A stretch of DNA of 64,000 nucleotides, from positions 1 to 64,000 of the forward strand of contig MU626322.1 in NCBI GenBank assembly GCA_025603075.1, written 5' to 3'. The notes under the pieces were generated by a model. The model saw nothing but the letters and a program-made list of their open reading frames with translations, was not told the origin of the DNA and did not search any database. A program made the translations under genes and the position numbers. Below are positions 47,957-60,554 of the stretch, in pieces (the first letter of the stretch is position 1; each line of letters opens with the position of its first letter). The stretch comes from Neoconidiobolus thromboides FSU 785. Lineage: Eukaryota > Entomophthoromycota > Entomophthoromycetes > Entomophthorales > Neoconidiobolaceae.

Positions 47957-50320
47957 ATGGCACGTAAAAACCCTCCCAGAAAAGCAAAGACTTCCAATAA
48001 TTATGTTTTTACTACCAACGAAGATGGGGAAGTCATTTTAGGAAAAAGTAAAGTGAATATTGAACAAGTGGATGGGGATGAGACTGTGGACGAGGCAACA
48101 CTAGAAGGGGAGACGGATGGAGTAGGTAAGGAGACTTGGGGATCAAATGAAAAAAAGTGTTAATATAATATATAGATAATGTGGATAGCGAACAAGAGTT
48201 AACTGTTGTCAAGAAAACTAGCAGAAAACCTAAAAAAGTTATTGTAAAGAAAAGTAAGTTTAGAGTTATTTATGTTATTTAATTAATATTTATATTTGAT
48301 CAACAGCTACTGTAACAGATAAAAAGAGCTCGATCAAGGATTATTTTACAAAGAAAACAAAAGATACTGTAGTCAGTTGCAAAGAAATTGTTAATGATGT
48401 AAAAGAAGAATTGATAGAATCGCAAATTATAACAGATGGGTGTATTCAAAAGGTAATATTGCTTTGAGCTTATTAGAATAAATAGATGTTAAATTAAAAT
48501 AAAGGAACAAGAATCCGATTCAGAAACTATTACAACTAAAAAAAGAAAGGGTAAAAAAGAGACAAATACAGAATCAAAAAGAGGCAAAAAACAAACTAGA
48601 AAGAGAGATGAAAGCAGCGAAGAAGAGTATATAGATAATGGAATAGAAAGTGAAGAAAAATATATAGATAATGACGAAGTAGCTGAAGATGAAATAGATA
48701 AAGAAGAAGCGATAGTTAAAAAGAAAACCACAATGAATAGTAAAAAAATTAAGAGTAATTTTCCAACTACTAAAAAGAATAAATTAAAACAAAAGATGCC
48801 AAAAACATTTGAACTTATTCAAAATAAAGAAGAAAGCGAGATAAGTGATCCTAAATTAGTCGACAGTATTTATTTTCGAAGAAGGGAATATGATGTTTTG
48901 GAAGTAAAAGAAGGAGAGTATGAGCAAATGTTTCAATCACATAATATTAAATTAAGAATCGAAGAAGAAAAGTATGAACTGAAATCATATGATGGTATGG
49001 AAGTTAATGGGTACAAAATATTTAATATTAATTTGAGTAGTTATTGGATTGATTTTGACTATAGCGGGCAGTATTTAGCAGTAGCAGGTAGTTCAAAAGA
49101 TAAGGGTAGTGAATTAAAGATGGAATTTAATTTTGATAATAAAAAAGGTTGGATCCAAATTTGGGACTTAAAGAAAATGAAGTTAATTATTAATATTCGG
49201 CATAATTTTAGTGTTTTGTTAAAGTTGAAGTGGTGGAATATCAATATGGATAAAATCAATATTGAAAATAGTATTAGTTTAGGTTGTTTGGTAGTTAATG
49301 GAGAAGATGGTAAAATAAGACTATTTGAAATACCAAAAATAAAAGAAGAAGAAGAAATTATGCATATTGAACTAACGGATGAGTCAAAAAATATTATAGG
49401 AATTTTAAAACACCCAGAAATTTTATATAATAATTTTGAACTGTTCAGTAATAACCTTTTAATAGCTATTAGTTTACAAGGGAATATTATCAATTATGAT
49501 TTAACAGACTGCATTTTAAATCAAAACAATATTAATAAAATACCAAAGTTTATTGCCCAACCTCATCATTCCCCAATCTCCTACATTACTTTATTATGCA
49601 ATAAATACCTATTCACATTTTCATACGATGGCAAAGCAATGATTCAATCACTTAATGATTATGAAAAGAAATTTAAATTACATACATCAAGAACAGCACC
49701 CAACAATGCTACTACTATTGTTTATGATAATCAACAGTATGTCTTATTTTCAGATCAACAAGGAGGTATAAAATGGCTACATTTTATGGATTTAGATTTA
49801 AGCTGTAAATTATATAAATGTAACACATATCCAAAATCACCAGCGGTTAAGTATTTAGCTAGTCAATATCATCATTTAACGGCCACAACTACATTTCAAG
49901 GCACGCTGGATTTGTTTATGTGTTGGGGTATGAATACTAGGGGAGATAGGGTAAGTCGAAGCTTTGATTTTTTAATAGTTAATTGATCTTATTTTTTAAT
50001 TTTGTTTTAGGCATTTTCAGAGGTAAGTATAGTGAAAGTGGAACAAGAAGACGAAAACGAAGAGTTACAGTTATCCTTATTAAAAGAGATACCTAAGGTA
50101 AAATGACATAGTTTTAATATTATTTATTTGTTTATTTATTTGTTAGGATTTATTAAAAAATGAAAAATATCATTTAAAATTATTAAAAAATACTCAACCC
50201 CATTTTTTAACTAAGTTATATTTTAATACTGTTATATGGTGTCAGAATAAAAATAAGCCATTTTTAGTTGCTACTACAACTAATAATGGTCTCTTGATAG
50301 TAAAGGATTTGAAAGAGTGA
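47957..50320 (+). CDS. WD40 protein resembling a TFIIIC subunit (Tfc6/GTF3C2 type)
   Basis: Six exons (47957-48125, 48176-48253, 48307-48452, 48505-49950, 50011-50097, 50147-50320) give 699 aa. The first 260 residues are charged and disordered: basic (ARKNPPRKAK, KTSRKPKKVIVKK), then Glu/Lys-rich. They include SSIKDYFTKK, a short motif like a PCNA-binding or similar docking peptide. From about 320 a beta-propeller follows, with WD-like repeats WIDFDYSGQYLAVAGS, GWIQIWDLKK and GKIRLFEI. It ends with TVIWCQNKNKPFLVATTTN. A basic or acidic N-terminus plus a late propeller with this ending fits the Tfc6/TFIIIC110 subunit, which recruits RNA polymerase III to tRNA genes. Another nuclear WD protein cannot be excluded. 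Confidence 0.6.
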
Positions 50321-50567
50321 AAATAAGAAATATATAATATATAGGTTTTATAGAACTTTTCAATTTAATTTATAAATAAGAAATTAAACATGTATAAATA
50401 AATTAAAGCTTAATATTGAATATTTTTTTGATATTTTACTAATTTTATAAATGAAAGATAAACAAAAAATAATACTTTTTTTAATTTGAACTTGAGTGTA
50501 TAAAATTATTAAATTGTATCAAAGCCAATCTAAAAAAAATTGTTAACAACTTTAGAACTTTATGATT
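50321..50567. other. Convergent 3' region
   Basis: About 250 bp between the TFIIIC-like stop and the regulator relic. Nothing else seen. Confidence 0.4.
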
Positions 50568-51617
50568 TTATAGATTGAATACTCTATCATTATAATTATA
50601 GAATACTAAGAAAGCAAAAAATCGAAGAGAAATGTAGTATTCCAGCTTTAAATTAGAACTATGGAGGATAAAGGATTGAATCTTATTTTCTAAAACATGA
50701 ATATCTTTTGGTCTATCGCTTATACATTTAGAAAGTAAAGACTCTTTGTTATCATACAGTGTTAAACATTTAATATTATAATTGACCAAGTAAAATGATG
50801 AATAATTTTAATATGATCAATAAGTATGCTAATACCAATATGAAATTGCTCATTCGATATTCCTTCCTTGATCGTTTCAAATTTAAAGTTATTTTGGTGC
50901 TACAATTTAATAAAATTTTTAATGAATGAATAATTTCTGATACTTTTGAGTTGTTTATGTTTGATGAATTAATGTGCAATACACAGTCAAAAAGGTGCTT
51001 AAAGAACACACCACATTTGTAGCAATAGTTAGAATAAGTTAACAAGGTTATTTCAATTGCTAATTTAGCTGCTTTATTCTCACTTAATTTTAATATTGTA
51101 TTCTCCCTTTTCCATAAGTCGTGAGTATTAAATTGTAAGTTAATATAAGAGTCACCAATAGAAACTAAAAGTACTGCTACTGAATAACACTACTTTCTTT
51201 CGCTGTTATTTTTATAATCTAAGTGTAAACCTAATAACATGGGGATGTGTTTTTTTTGTTTAAGAATTTTACTATAATCTTTCCACTCAGATAGCGCTTA
51301 AAAAATGGAAAAATAATGAAACTAAAAAAAACAGTCTCATATGGAATAGCTATATAGATTAGAAAAGTAATAAGATAGAGTGCTAAGATACTTCCTTTTA
51401 ATTCATTTAATAACGTCATCATTAATTGAATAGCACTTAAAGTAATCTTTGATTGATTTGGTTTGAGATATTGCAGTAGTTTATCTTTCAAAAATGTTTT
51501 CAAATCTGACAACCTATTATTACAACCAATATGGTTTAAACCAACTAACATGATAGGGCAGATCAACATGTTATCTCTTCTTTTGTCTATAAATTGATTA
51601 TAAGTAAATAATAGCAA
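50568..51617 (-). pseudogene. Fungal transcription-factor-like pseudogene split by a MITE
   Basis: From 51617 the frame reads GLNHIGCNNRLSDLKTFLKD and YLKPNQSKITLSAIQLMMTL. This helical text is like the start of a fungal-specific transcription-factor middle region. A MITE (51239-51342) cuts it. Beyond, CYSVAVLLVSIGDSYINLQF and HDLWKRENTILKLSENKAAK continue in one frame to about 50800. ETIKEGISNEQFHIGISILI and then VLENKIQSFILHSSNLKLEY appear in shifted frames. No zinc cluster or start is present. The family call is by style of sequence rather than a firm motif. Confidence 0.5.
51239..51342 (+). mobile_element. MITE-like element, copy 11
   Basis: From ATGGGGATGTG to ACAGTCTCATAT, with the core CAGATAGCGCTTAAAAAATG. 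It interrupts the regulator pseudogene. Confidence 0.8.
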
Positions 51618-51619
51618 TA

Positions 51620-51724
51620 ATATGTGAGTGTTTTTTTGGCTTCACTACTTTTTCTATTTTTAAGCACTAATTGAGCAGAAAAATTATTAGTAAAATTCTT
51701 AAACACAAAAATACATCCCCATAT
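51620..51724 (-). mobile_element. MITE-like element, copy 12
   Basis: From ATATGTGAGTGTTTTTTTGG to ATACATCCCCATAT, just upstream of the regulator relic's readable part. It may have removed or displaced its N-terminus. Confidence 0.8.
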
Positions 51725-51909
51725 GTTTTGTTTTGTACTTTTACAGGATATGATCAATACAATAAGTAGCTATAAGAATATATAATTGCTTTTTGAATAT
51801 AGCCATGGCAACAAAATTACCTATGGTGTATTACTTACCAGCTTTTTTGTTTAAACCTAAGACTGAATTTTATTATATTTGATTCTTCAAATAGAACAGA
51901 ACATCAAAA

Positions 51910-52012
51910 AATGGGGATGTTTTTTTGCGTTCAAGAATTTTACCAACAATTTTTCCATTCAAATAGTGCTTAAAAATAGAAAAGTAATGAAGCCAAAAAA
52001 ACACCCACAAAT
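51910..52012 (+). mobile_element. MITE-like element, copy 13
   Basis: From AATGGGGATGTTTTTTTG to AACACCCACAAAT, internal CAAATAGTGCTTAAAAATAG. Third copy within 800 bp. Confidence 0.8.
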
Positions 52013-52394
52013 ATTGCTTTCATTTAACTTTAAGTAACACTATGAATTTCATTTAGAACTTAACTTTGAGTAGGATTTTAAACTTGCCCATATTATAAGC
52101 AAAGTTTTATCATTTTATGCTAATAACAATAAATTAATATTACAGAGCCTTTTAACTTATTGCGAATAATAAAAGTTTTAAAAAAAATTAAAAAAAGTTT
52201 TTATTTTAATATAATTATAATAATACGCCAGATGATATTAAATTTTTTTAGTAAAACAAAAATAGAAGAAAAAAGTATAAGCGGGAGAATGCCATGCTCA
52301 ACTCAGTACATTTTCTTATACTTTTTCAAACCTCAACATTATCCATAGTCTCCTCCCTTATTAGTTAAATAATTAATAAACTTCAGCTTTAAAT
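52013..52394. other. Intergenic stretch
   Basis: About 380 bp. The 62-codon ORF at 52160 has no ATG of merit and no domain. Confidence 0.4.
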
Positions 52395-54446
52395 TCAGTT
52401 CCTCCTTTGGAATGAACTAGCGGTAGGCGACATTTCCGTAGGTGACATCGTTGCTCCTGTATTATCCATCTGCTCTGGCTCCTCATTTATGACTATGATA
52501 TTCTTTCCTCTAGCATATTTAGGATTTACTGCCCCATCTATTGAAAACTGTGACAATGGTCTACTTGGATTTGATTTGGACCTCAATCTTGTTCTAATAG
52601 TAGGATTAGATACTGTACGTATCAAATTTTTCATTAAAGAATTTGGACTATTTTCTTGCACTCTATTCCCAACTTCTTCCATGTCCCCAACACTACCTGA
52701 ATCCATTCCCACCGTTGAATTACTTGCTAATCCGCACCCAGGAGACAATCCAGGTAAAGCATCATTATTAAATTTAGTAATTGAAGGTTTTCTATATAAA
52801 CTTGAAGCTTCCAACTGCTCATCTGTAAACAAAGTTCGCTTTTTTAAATGATCGTCTTTTTCTGGGTGGATTAAGTTGCTCAATTTAACTAACATAGATT
52901 TTCCTGAATCCACTGTCATGGTAGAAGTTCGTGATGCTTGAGGTCGTATAGTACGTTGGATGTGAACTGGTAAGCTAGAATTTTTTGGATGTGGGGTAGG
53001 CATACGATTAGAATCTACTTTAATGCTTTCCGTACCTTCTAAATTTTCTGGTGAGGTTAATGTATAACTTGTATGTGTACTTGGATCATTTTCATTTCTT
53101 ATAATGTTTGCTGTTAAGTTACTGATTGTACCTGTTGGTCTAGAGGAATTGTTGCTATTATTATTGTTTTCTTCTATTTGACTTTCATTAATGTTGATTG
53201 CTTTTTCTTTCATTTCAGGTTCTTCTAAAGCTAATGTTTCATACATTCTAGAAGTTTGTAAAATAATAACTCCGCCACAGATGCAAAAGAAAGCTAAAAT
53301 AAGGGTAACAATAGAGATTGGAGAAGCGGCAAAGCCTTTATATAAGATAGCTGAGGATACAATCGTAGCTGTTGTAAATGTAACATAATACATTGGGGTG
53401 ATTTCTGCTGTTACAAACTCGTTTAATGCTTTATTTAAATAATTGATCTGTGTTATGATGGTCAATACTACAAATACTATCAGTAAATAAATAAACCAAT
53501 GTGTAAATTGATTATCTCCTGAAATTGAGGTAATGATGGCACTACCTACTGCTTGCAATGTAACTACAGATAATGAACCAATAAAAGAGCAGATAGAAAT
53601 GTAAATAATGGGATGTTTTTTGCCATATTTTGGGGCCATTCTATAAGCTAAAAATATAGATATTAGGATCACTAAAATAGTGTATGTTAAAAAGCCTAAA
53701 TTTTAAATATGTTAATGTCTTATTAAAAGTAAAATTTATAATTTAGTTTTACCCGGAGAAATAGCAAGCTCCATAAACTGGTCGATTTTACCAGGGGCAC
53801 TTTGCTCTGGTGCATGAAGTACTACAATTACGGATCCTAATAAACAAATGATACATCCAATTTTACCATGGAAATTAAGTCTTTCTTTCAAAAACACAGA
53901 AGATAGAACAGCACTAAAACAAGCCTTGTCATTCATTATTCATATTGTTAATATTTTATATCAATACCTAACAACTACACTTAAAGCACCTAATGGAGTA
54001 ACTAAAACAGCCGGTGCTAATATATAAGCTACAAAGTTGGTAACTTCACCTAAAGCCACTAATAAAAGGAGTAAGTATTTGGCTTGCAGTAATGATTTAT
54101 TAAATTACTTACTCAATATCATACCAGCCCACCACATGGTAGATTTTAGATAGCCATGACCGTCTTCTATTAATTAAAAGTATAAATATAGATGCTCAAA
54201 AAGTAATTATTTATAATCAAAACTTTATGATATAATGACAACCTACCTTCTCCTTCCACCCTTGAAGAGATTAATCCTTTTTTCTTTAAGATAAAACTTA
54301 TACCAATTAATAAGCCTAAGAGCAAATGAATTAGTAACTGAATGATTGATGTAGCTTTGACTTGAATTACCCGATAATACAGCTAAGATGATACCTACTG
54401 CACGATAGATTGGATCACCATTCACATCTATTTCAATACCTGCCAT
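52395..54446 (-). CDS. NIPA-type magnesium transporter-like membrane protein
   Basis: Six exons (54446-54371, 54315-54247, 54163-54113, 54058-53968, 53913-53753, 53695-52395) give 582 aa from ATG 54446 (MAGIEIDVNGDPIYR). The first about 330 residues hold some nine membrane helices with the NIPA signatures GISFILKKKGL, MWWAGMILMALGEVTNFVAY, ILAPAVLVTPLGALSVVVSA and SVFLKERLNFHGKIGC, plus EITPMYYVTFTTATI. NIPA proteins are EamA-like transporters linked to magnesium uptake at plasma and endosomal membranes. The remaining about 250 residues form a long Ser/Asn/Pro-rich cytosolic tail, common in fungal members and a likely site of regulation. Substrate is inferred from the family. Confidence 0.88.
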
Positions 54447-57068
54447 TGTTTATTGTAAATTTCAAATTAAGTTGTGAAAAAATTAAGTTTATTTTTTTGA
54501 TTGTTTAAAGTGGAAGAATGAGTAGTTGAATTGGAATTATAACGATTACAGGATAGAATTATATGATGGTAATGTATATATTTTCTTTAAAGAAATAAAT
54601 ATAGCTTAATTAAAATTCAAAAGAGTAATACAAATAAAATATTAATAAAAAGGAAAAGAATAGGCTATTGAGAATAGATTTGAGTGGGGAGAATCAAAGT
54701 TTGAATTTTACAATTTGGTTAAATTACTAATCCTTCTAAAAGAAGCATGAATTCATTTTACAGGACAAAAATGAGCTCATTTTTAATGGTGATATTACTA
54801 AATTTAGTGGGCTCAATATTTCTTTCATGCTTATCTTTTTGATTTTTTTTAGGGTAAACTTTAAGAATTGCTTGTTTTTTGTACACTGATTGATAAAAAT
54901 TACGAAGAAAACGAAAGGCTCAATTGTTAAGTTTCAATTAATGGAGCAAATTAAAAATTGATGAGCTCAAAAGCCGAAATATAATTGGTAAGTCTCATAA
55001 TACCTAGCATAGCTGTTAGTAAGATTTTTTTTAAACAATTATGAGTTTAACCTGACGAGATTAATGGAAACTTCGGAATTATTATTAAGGTAAGAGAGAT
55101 ATTGAATTGATTTAGAAATAATTAAACTATAATATGTTTATTTAAAAAAATCAATATACTAATTAAAGCGATAGTCAGTTCTATTATCAATTATTATAAA
55201 TCAATAATATGGAAGAAATCAAACCCTTGTTCCATTCCTTGTGCCGTCGGGACAACCTAAAAAAACATTATTCTTGTTGAGCCAATCAAAAGGCTGACTG
55301 CGAATGGTATGTTTTTTGATTATAAATTTTTATAAAAATTTAATTTCAATATGATCGACATTCATCAATAGCTTAATTTTCATTATAGATTTTCATAGAT
55401 TTTATTATTACAACTTAAAATTCTCCTTTTGGATAGTTGTTTTATATCTATTTAAATTTAACTGTGCAGCAGGGCTAATTGTTTATTTAAGCATAGATTT
55501 TTAGATTAAATTTCAATAAAGCCTAAGGACTTTAGGCTTTGGAAAACAATCAAATAAGTAGCAGCTAAAGAGCTTTTTTAAAAACTACATATTTGAGTGT
55601 TAAACAGCTATATATGCTACTTCTTTATCAATTTTGTTAATATTTTCAAAAGGATTTGAGCATTTGTAGTTTTGGTTTATTAAATGTTATAACATAAGAG
55701 GGTAAACTTTCATTTATTTTTTAGTAGTAGCTAGGAACTTGAAGAGTTTTATCAGACATATGTAAAAGTTATATACCGGCTATATTTGATTTGATTTTAT
55801 GCCGAATATTATAAATTATATAGAGTTCAATACTCCTCGATTTTTTAAATTAATTTAATCCGATGATTTAAGATAAAATGGGTAAATTAATTTTGTTTTA
55901 AAAAATAAGTTTGAACTTTAACAAAAAATGTTAGAGAATATTATTTGTACTAAACTAACGATTTATAATAGTGTTATTTAAAGATATTTTCTTAATATAA
56001 AAATTAAATAGCTATTTTAGAAATTGATGCATCTTTTAAAAAATAAATATAACAGTAGCTTAAGAATTGTTACAATATTTTATAAAGTTGTATTTTCTTT
56101 TTATTTTCTTACAGAAAACAAATTATCAGCTTATAATATTATTAAATAATATAAAACAAAAAAATTGTATAAATGTTTATCTATATTTAGGTTTGGAAAG
56201 AAGTTCCTTTTAAAATACTAAAAATTCTAACACTATTGAATTATATGATATTTATTTAATAATCTTTTAATAACTTTATTTATTAATTTCAAAACCTTAG
56301 ATAATATTCTTAGGGATACATTAAGTTTATTATTTTTATTAAATAAAAACAAAATAAAATAAGTACAAACTCCCTGTAGTCAGTAGCTGAGATAATAAAT
56401 AGTTATATTAAATAATTTAAATTAGGGTTTTGAAAGTAATATCTGATGTAAAAGAATTTCAGTAAAGTTGAAATTCTATACCTTTCAACCCAAATCAACT
56501 ATAATCATTCACCTCAGCTCATTCTCATTTGAAATACTTAAATTGGCTCTTTGCTTTCTTTTGTAGCCTTTTAACTATACATCATAGCCTTTATTCGTTG
56601 TTCTCGGATGCTAAACTAAGAAAAGTATCATTGCTAGCAAGTTACTATTTATCAGTCCAAGTGCTTGCTTGGGTATCAATTGCAAATTTTCTATCTTTGA
56701 AGTACGACTATGAGCAAGGATACTGTGAGGAGGTATTAGGCAAGTAAGATTAGAGAGTAGGATGGGTTATTTAAAGAAAAAAGCTTTGCTATTTTAATAG
56801 AGGGTTTATATATCGGGTAGGATTCAATTGACTCAATTTACAAATGAGCTTTGTATATATATTTTTACAGACCTTTTCATAGATAATATTGTTATTCAAT
56901 TGTTTTTTTAACAAATAAAGTCTTATATTAAACTATGAAACTATTTGAACCCGTTATACTCTCTCTTAAAACAATCTTTTTACAAACATAGTATCAATAG
57001 TTTAAGAGTCAAACATTTAATTTAATGTAATAAATATTATTGTATATCTTTAATCTTTTGTTCACTGT
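54447..57068. other. Long AT-rich stretch with coding scraps
   Basis: About 2.6 kb. Two scraps stand out. 55209-55280 (+) is a 23-residue ORF containing LCRRDNLKKHY, like a worn C2H2 finger. 56505-56747 (+) is open without an ATG and encodes two hydrophobic segments (see findings). Otherwise nothing. Confidence 0.45.
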
Positions 57069-57157
57069 TTAGGGGTGTTTCTTTAGCTTCATCACTATTT
57101 CCATATTTTAAATGGAAAACTAGTAAAATTCTTAAATACAAAAATACATTCCCATAT
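57069..57157 (-). mobile_element. MITE-like element, internally shortened copy 14
   Basis: From TAGGGGTGTTTCTTTAGCTT to ATACATTCCCATAT. It lacks part of the AGCGC core, so it is about 89 bp. Confidence 0.7.
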
Positions 57158-57236
57158 CTTCTTTTTTTTCACTTTACTTACAATATAGAATAAAAAAGGT
57201 TTCTACCTGATATCAAAAGTAACGCGATGTCATGAA

Positions 57237-57335
57237 ATGGGGATGTTTTTTTTCATTACTTTCTCTTCTTTAAGTGTTATTTGAGGTGAAAGATTATTAA
57301 TAAAATTATCAAACAAAAAAATACATCCCCGTATC
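57237..57335 (-). mobile_element. MITE-like element, copy 15
   Basis: From ATGGGGATGTTTTTTTTC to ATACATCCCCGTAT, 80 bp right of copy 14. Confidence 0.8.
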
Positions 57336-57808
57336 ATGCATGGTATCATGATATTAAGTAGAAATTTTTTTACAAAAAACTAAAAAAATCCTTTCAAAAA
57401 TTCTATTAGTCTATTTACTTATTTGTATGACTTTTCCCTGCCTAAAATCTTGGGGGTCACTAAGTTTTAGATAAATATGAAGTTTATATATTGGTTAGCT
57501 AATTTTAATTATTATGCAATTTTTTAAAAGTTGGACTAAGAAATTTAGCATATATAGCTAGAGGTGTAACAATCATTTAAGAAAAACAAAATTGATTCAA
57601 TGCTATTACAAAAACTTTAACCAATGAAGACAAAATTAAACCAATCAAGTAACTAATTGATTTTATGAAATGAAATGTAAACTTAATTCATAATAATAAA
57701 GGTTATTTTTCAGGTTATTTCTTTATTATAATTAACTATAATTTTTGATTTGATTTTCAAAAATACTGTTTTTATATAAATAAATTATCAAATATGTTAA
57801 TCTCTTAT
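57336..57808. other. Intergenic 3' flank
   Basis: About 470 bp of AT-rich sequence before the stop codon of paralogue 3. No gene seen. Confidence 0.45.
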
Positions 57809-59719
57809 TTATCCAATAACATTATTGATAGATGTCAAGAACATTTTATCCACCACATAATTGTCCAAATTAATTTTGATAAACTCAATTGTACTCTCCG
57901 AGTCGCATCTTTCACTTTTCAATTTTGAGTCACAGGCAGCTTTCAATAATCTTAACAATTTGAGTACATAGCCTTTAGCTTCGAGGATAAATTTTTTACC
58001 GAATCCTTGATTTAGTAACCATTCTCCTTCACTAATAAAAGATAAACAAGCATAAATTATATACATAATGGAGTTATAATAAGGTCCATCGTATTTGACA
58101 TGAAACCCAGCATTGGTAGCCATAGCACATCTAGCACAAGCAAAAGCACCACGATTTTTTCCATGTGTTTGTTGAATGTTATATCGTTTCATTATTAAAA
58201 AAAATTCTGATAATGATTCGACCGATTTGTATAAGATCATAGCCTCATTAAGAGGGAATTTTTTGGGTTTCGGGATAACTAGGACAGAGGGATAATAAAG
58301 ATAAATCATTACTAAATGAGCATAAGCGTTTAAATGATATTTGAATGCGTTAGATTGATAATATTTTTGTATTCTTTTCATGTTCCTTACTTGATCATTT
58401 GACTCCATCCTTTTCACTGTGTCAGATATAGATTTGCTATATATCAATTGAGAGGTTAAATTGGTCAACGCTGTATTAAACTTTTCATTTGGTAATTGCA
58501 ACTCAGAATGAGGTATTTCATGTAGCTTATTCAACCTTGAATACTCCGACTTAACCTTTTGAATATGTGATACAATCTGCGTGAATGATTCGGTGACTAT
58601 TTTATCGCTATATATATTTTCAAACTTATTATCCGAAAAAATGCCGCTTATCTCCAAGTCAGTTGGTGAATACGAACTATTCAATTGTATACTATTTTTG
58701 GCACTTGATAGATTGATTTTTACTGGTTTAAAATTAGCATTAAAGCTTGGCATATTTGGAAACATTGTTAAAGAAGTATAATAAAATAATGATAATGAAT
58801 CCCATAAATTTGCAGCCCTTTTTTTTTCATTGAATTCAGTTTCAGGCTTTTTTACTCCTTTACCATACCACAATTTTCTTTTATCTTCCTCAGCCATCTC
58901 TTTTTCACTCTTATCATATCCCAGCAACTGTGCCATTCTTATAGCTAAACTAAAATATCGTGTGTATGATACTAAATCTGATTTATAAGCTGAAATAGAT
59001 GCTAAAAAAAACAAACCAATTACATTTTTAAAGGATGAGTTTGCATATGCTTCCGCCAAACATTCCTTTGCTTTTTTAAAGTTAATTTTATAAACTTGCT
59101 TTGTAAGCATACCATTATTCAAGCCTGTAAAACAGGCTAACAAAGCTAGAAAAGCATAGGAAGACATATCAGGCTCGGTATTAATTAATAGAGCATTGAC
59201 TTCATTACGGGTAAACCACATTTGATATATATCAATATATTTTAAATATATAGTAACTCCAGTTTGTAAAAAAGTATCATATCCTGTAGTTGGTTGTTTT
59301 AACAAGGTAATTGGCTTAATATAATATGTGATGACTTCTTGATTGTTGATGTTTGTTAGTTCATGCTTATAAGCGTCTATCAATAGCTCAATATAATCGT
59401 AGTCTTCATAAACGGATGCTGTGTCACGCTTTAACTGATCTAGTATTTGGACACACCAAGCTAGATATTCTAATTAGTAGTTAATAAGTTTATTATTTGT
59501 TTTTACAAAGGCGCTTATTTACTGTGATAGAATGACAACTGCGATAAATTCAAGGCATCTGGTTGTTGTAAACTAGCTATTGCCTTCTTTGTATTATATT
59601 CTAATTTATCCACGCGGCGCCGCCTCCAGTCCATATCGCTACGTAATTGTGCTGGTTATGAGGGTTAATATACATTAATTAAAGAAATAAGTGCATTTAC
59701 ATTTCGATATTGTATTCAT
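57809..59719 (-). CDS. Fungal regulator-like protein without a zinc cluster (paralogue 3)
   Basis: Three exons (59719-59701, 59651-59523, 59469-57809) of 19, 129 and 1661 nt give 602 aa. Exon 1 encodes MNTISK. Exon 2 encodes QLRSDMDWRRRRVDKLEYNT and ends LSQLSFYH. Exon 3 begins EYLAWCVQILDQLKRDTASV and carries YFSLAIRMAQLLGYDKSEKE, LWDSLSLFYYTSLTMFPNMP and the Cys pair in RGAFACARCAMATN. The layout is identical to the two intact paralogues at 40-44 kb, which lie about 15 kb away. Again no Zn2Cys6 cluster precedes the linker, and nothing Cys-rich lies upstream. Intron 2 has a TAACTACTAATTAG end. Confidence 0.85.
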
Positions 59720-59851
59720 GATGAAGTTGGATTCTAAATAAACTAAAATGAGATATTGAAATTTTTGATTTTATTTTTTAAAATGCATTGTCAATTCATG
59801 CAATTTAAAAAGACACCTATCAAACTTAATAAAAATATAAGAATATGAGAA

Positions 59852-59956
59852 CATGGGAATATATTTTTGTATTGAAGAATTTTACTAACAATCTTTTCAC
59901 CCAAATAGCGCTTAAAAAATGAAAAAAAAGTACTGAAACCAAAGAAACACCCCATA
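59852..59956 (+). mobile_element. MITE-like element, copy 16
   Basis: From CATGGGAATATATTTTTG to AACACCCCATAG, with the core CAAATAGCGCTTAAAAAATG. It sits about 130 bp upstream of paralogue 3's start. Confidence 0.75.
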
Positions 59957-60515
59957 GTTTGATTTCAATTTAATTTGTCATAATTGTAAATCAAAAAATA
60001 TTAGCTTGAAATAAAACAGTCACACATACTTTAGATAAAATATATTCATGTATTATTAGTGACTTATAACAAGAAGCCTATGAAGTATAACCCATTGTAT
60101 TAAAACACTAACATGTCAATTTCGAGTTAGAAATGCCTCTCTGAAAATTCAAAATTTATGAGCCTTACTATTACAATTGACTAGATTATATTATAAACTA
60201 CTTGGGCATTTGAGCTTGAATTGTATCATAATTAAATTGAAACACTTTTTAAATAATTAAGTTGCGGCTATTACGGCCTTTTATGACTTTTTGAGGTAAT
60301 TTTTATAATAAGATTATTTGTATAATCGATTTGTATAGTCAATCCCTATTTTTAGGTTTAATATGCCATATTCTTTCTCCTTAAATGAGCAGTCCCTTAG
60401 GTCTAAAGAGCTACAACAGTTGTAATGTTTGTTTTTATTCTAAGTTTAGTTGAATTTTGTTTAATCATTGCTATCAGATTTTCATTTATAGTGATCATTA
60501 TTTTTTAAAATTGGC

Positions 60516-60554
60516 AACACGAAGTGGAAGCTAATTTTTTCTTACTTCGTGTTC
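60516..60554. repeat. Short perfect inverted repeat
   Basis: AACACGAAGT and ACTTCGTGTT separated by an 18-19 bp AT-rich loop. It is unrelated to the MITE termini. Confidence 0.6.

Noticed and set aside
52489-52851. 120-codon plus-strand ORF
   Set aside because: Antisense to the low-complexity cytosolic tail of the NIPA-like gene.
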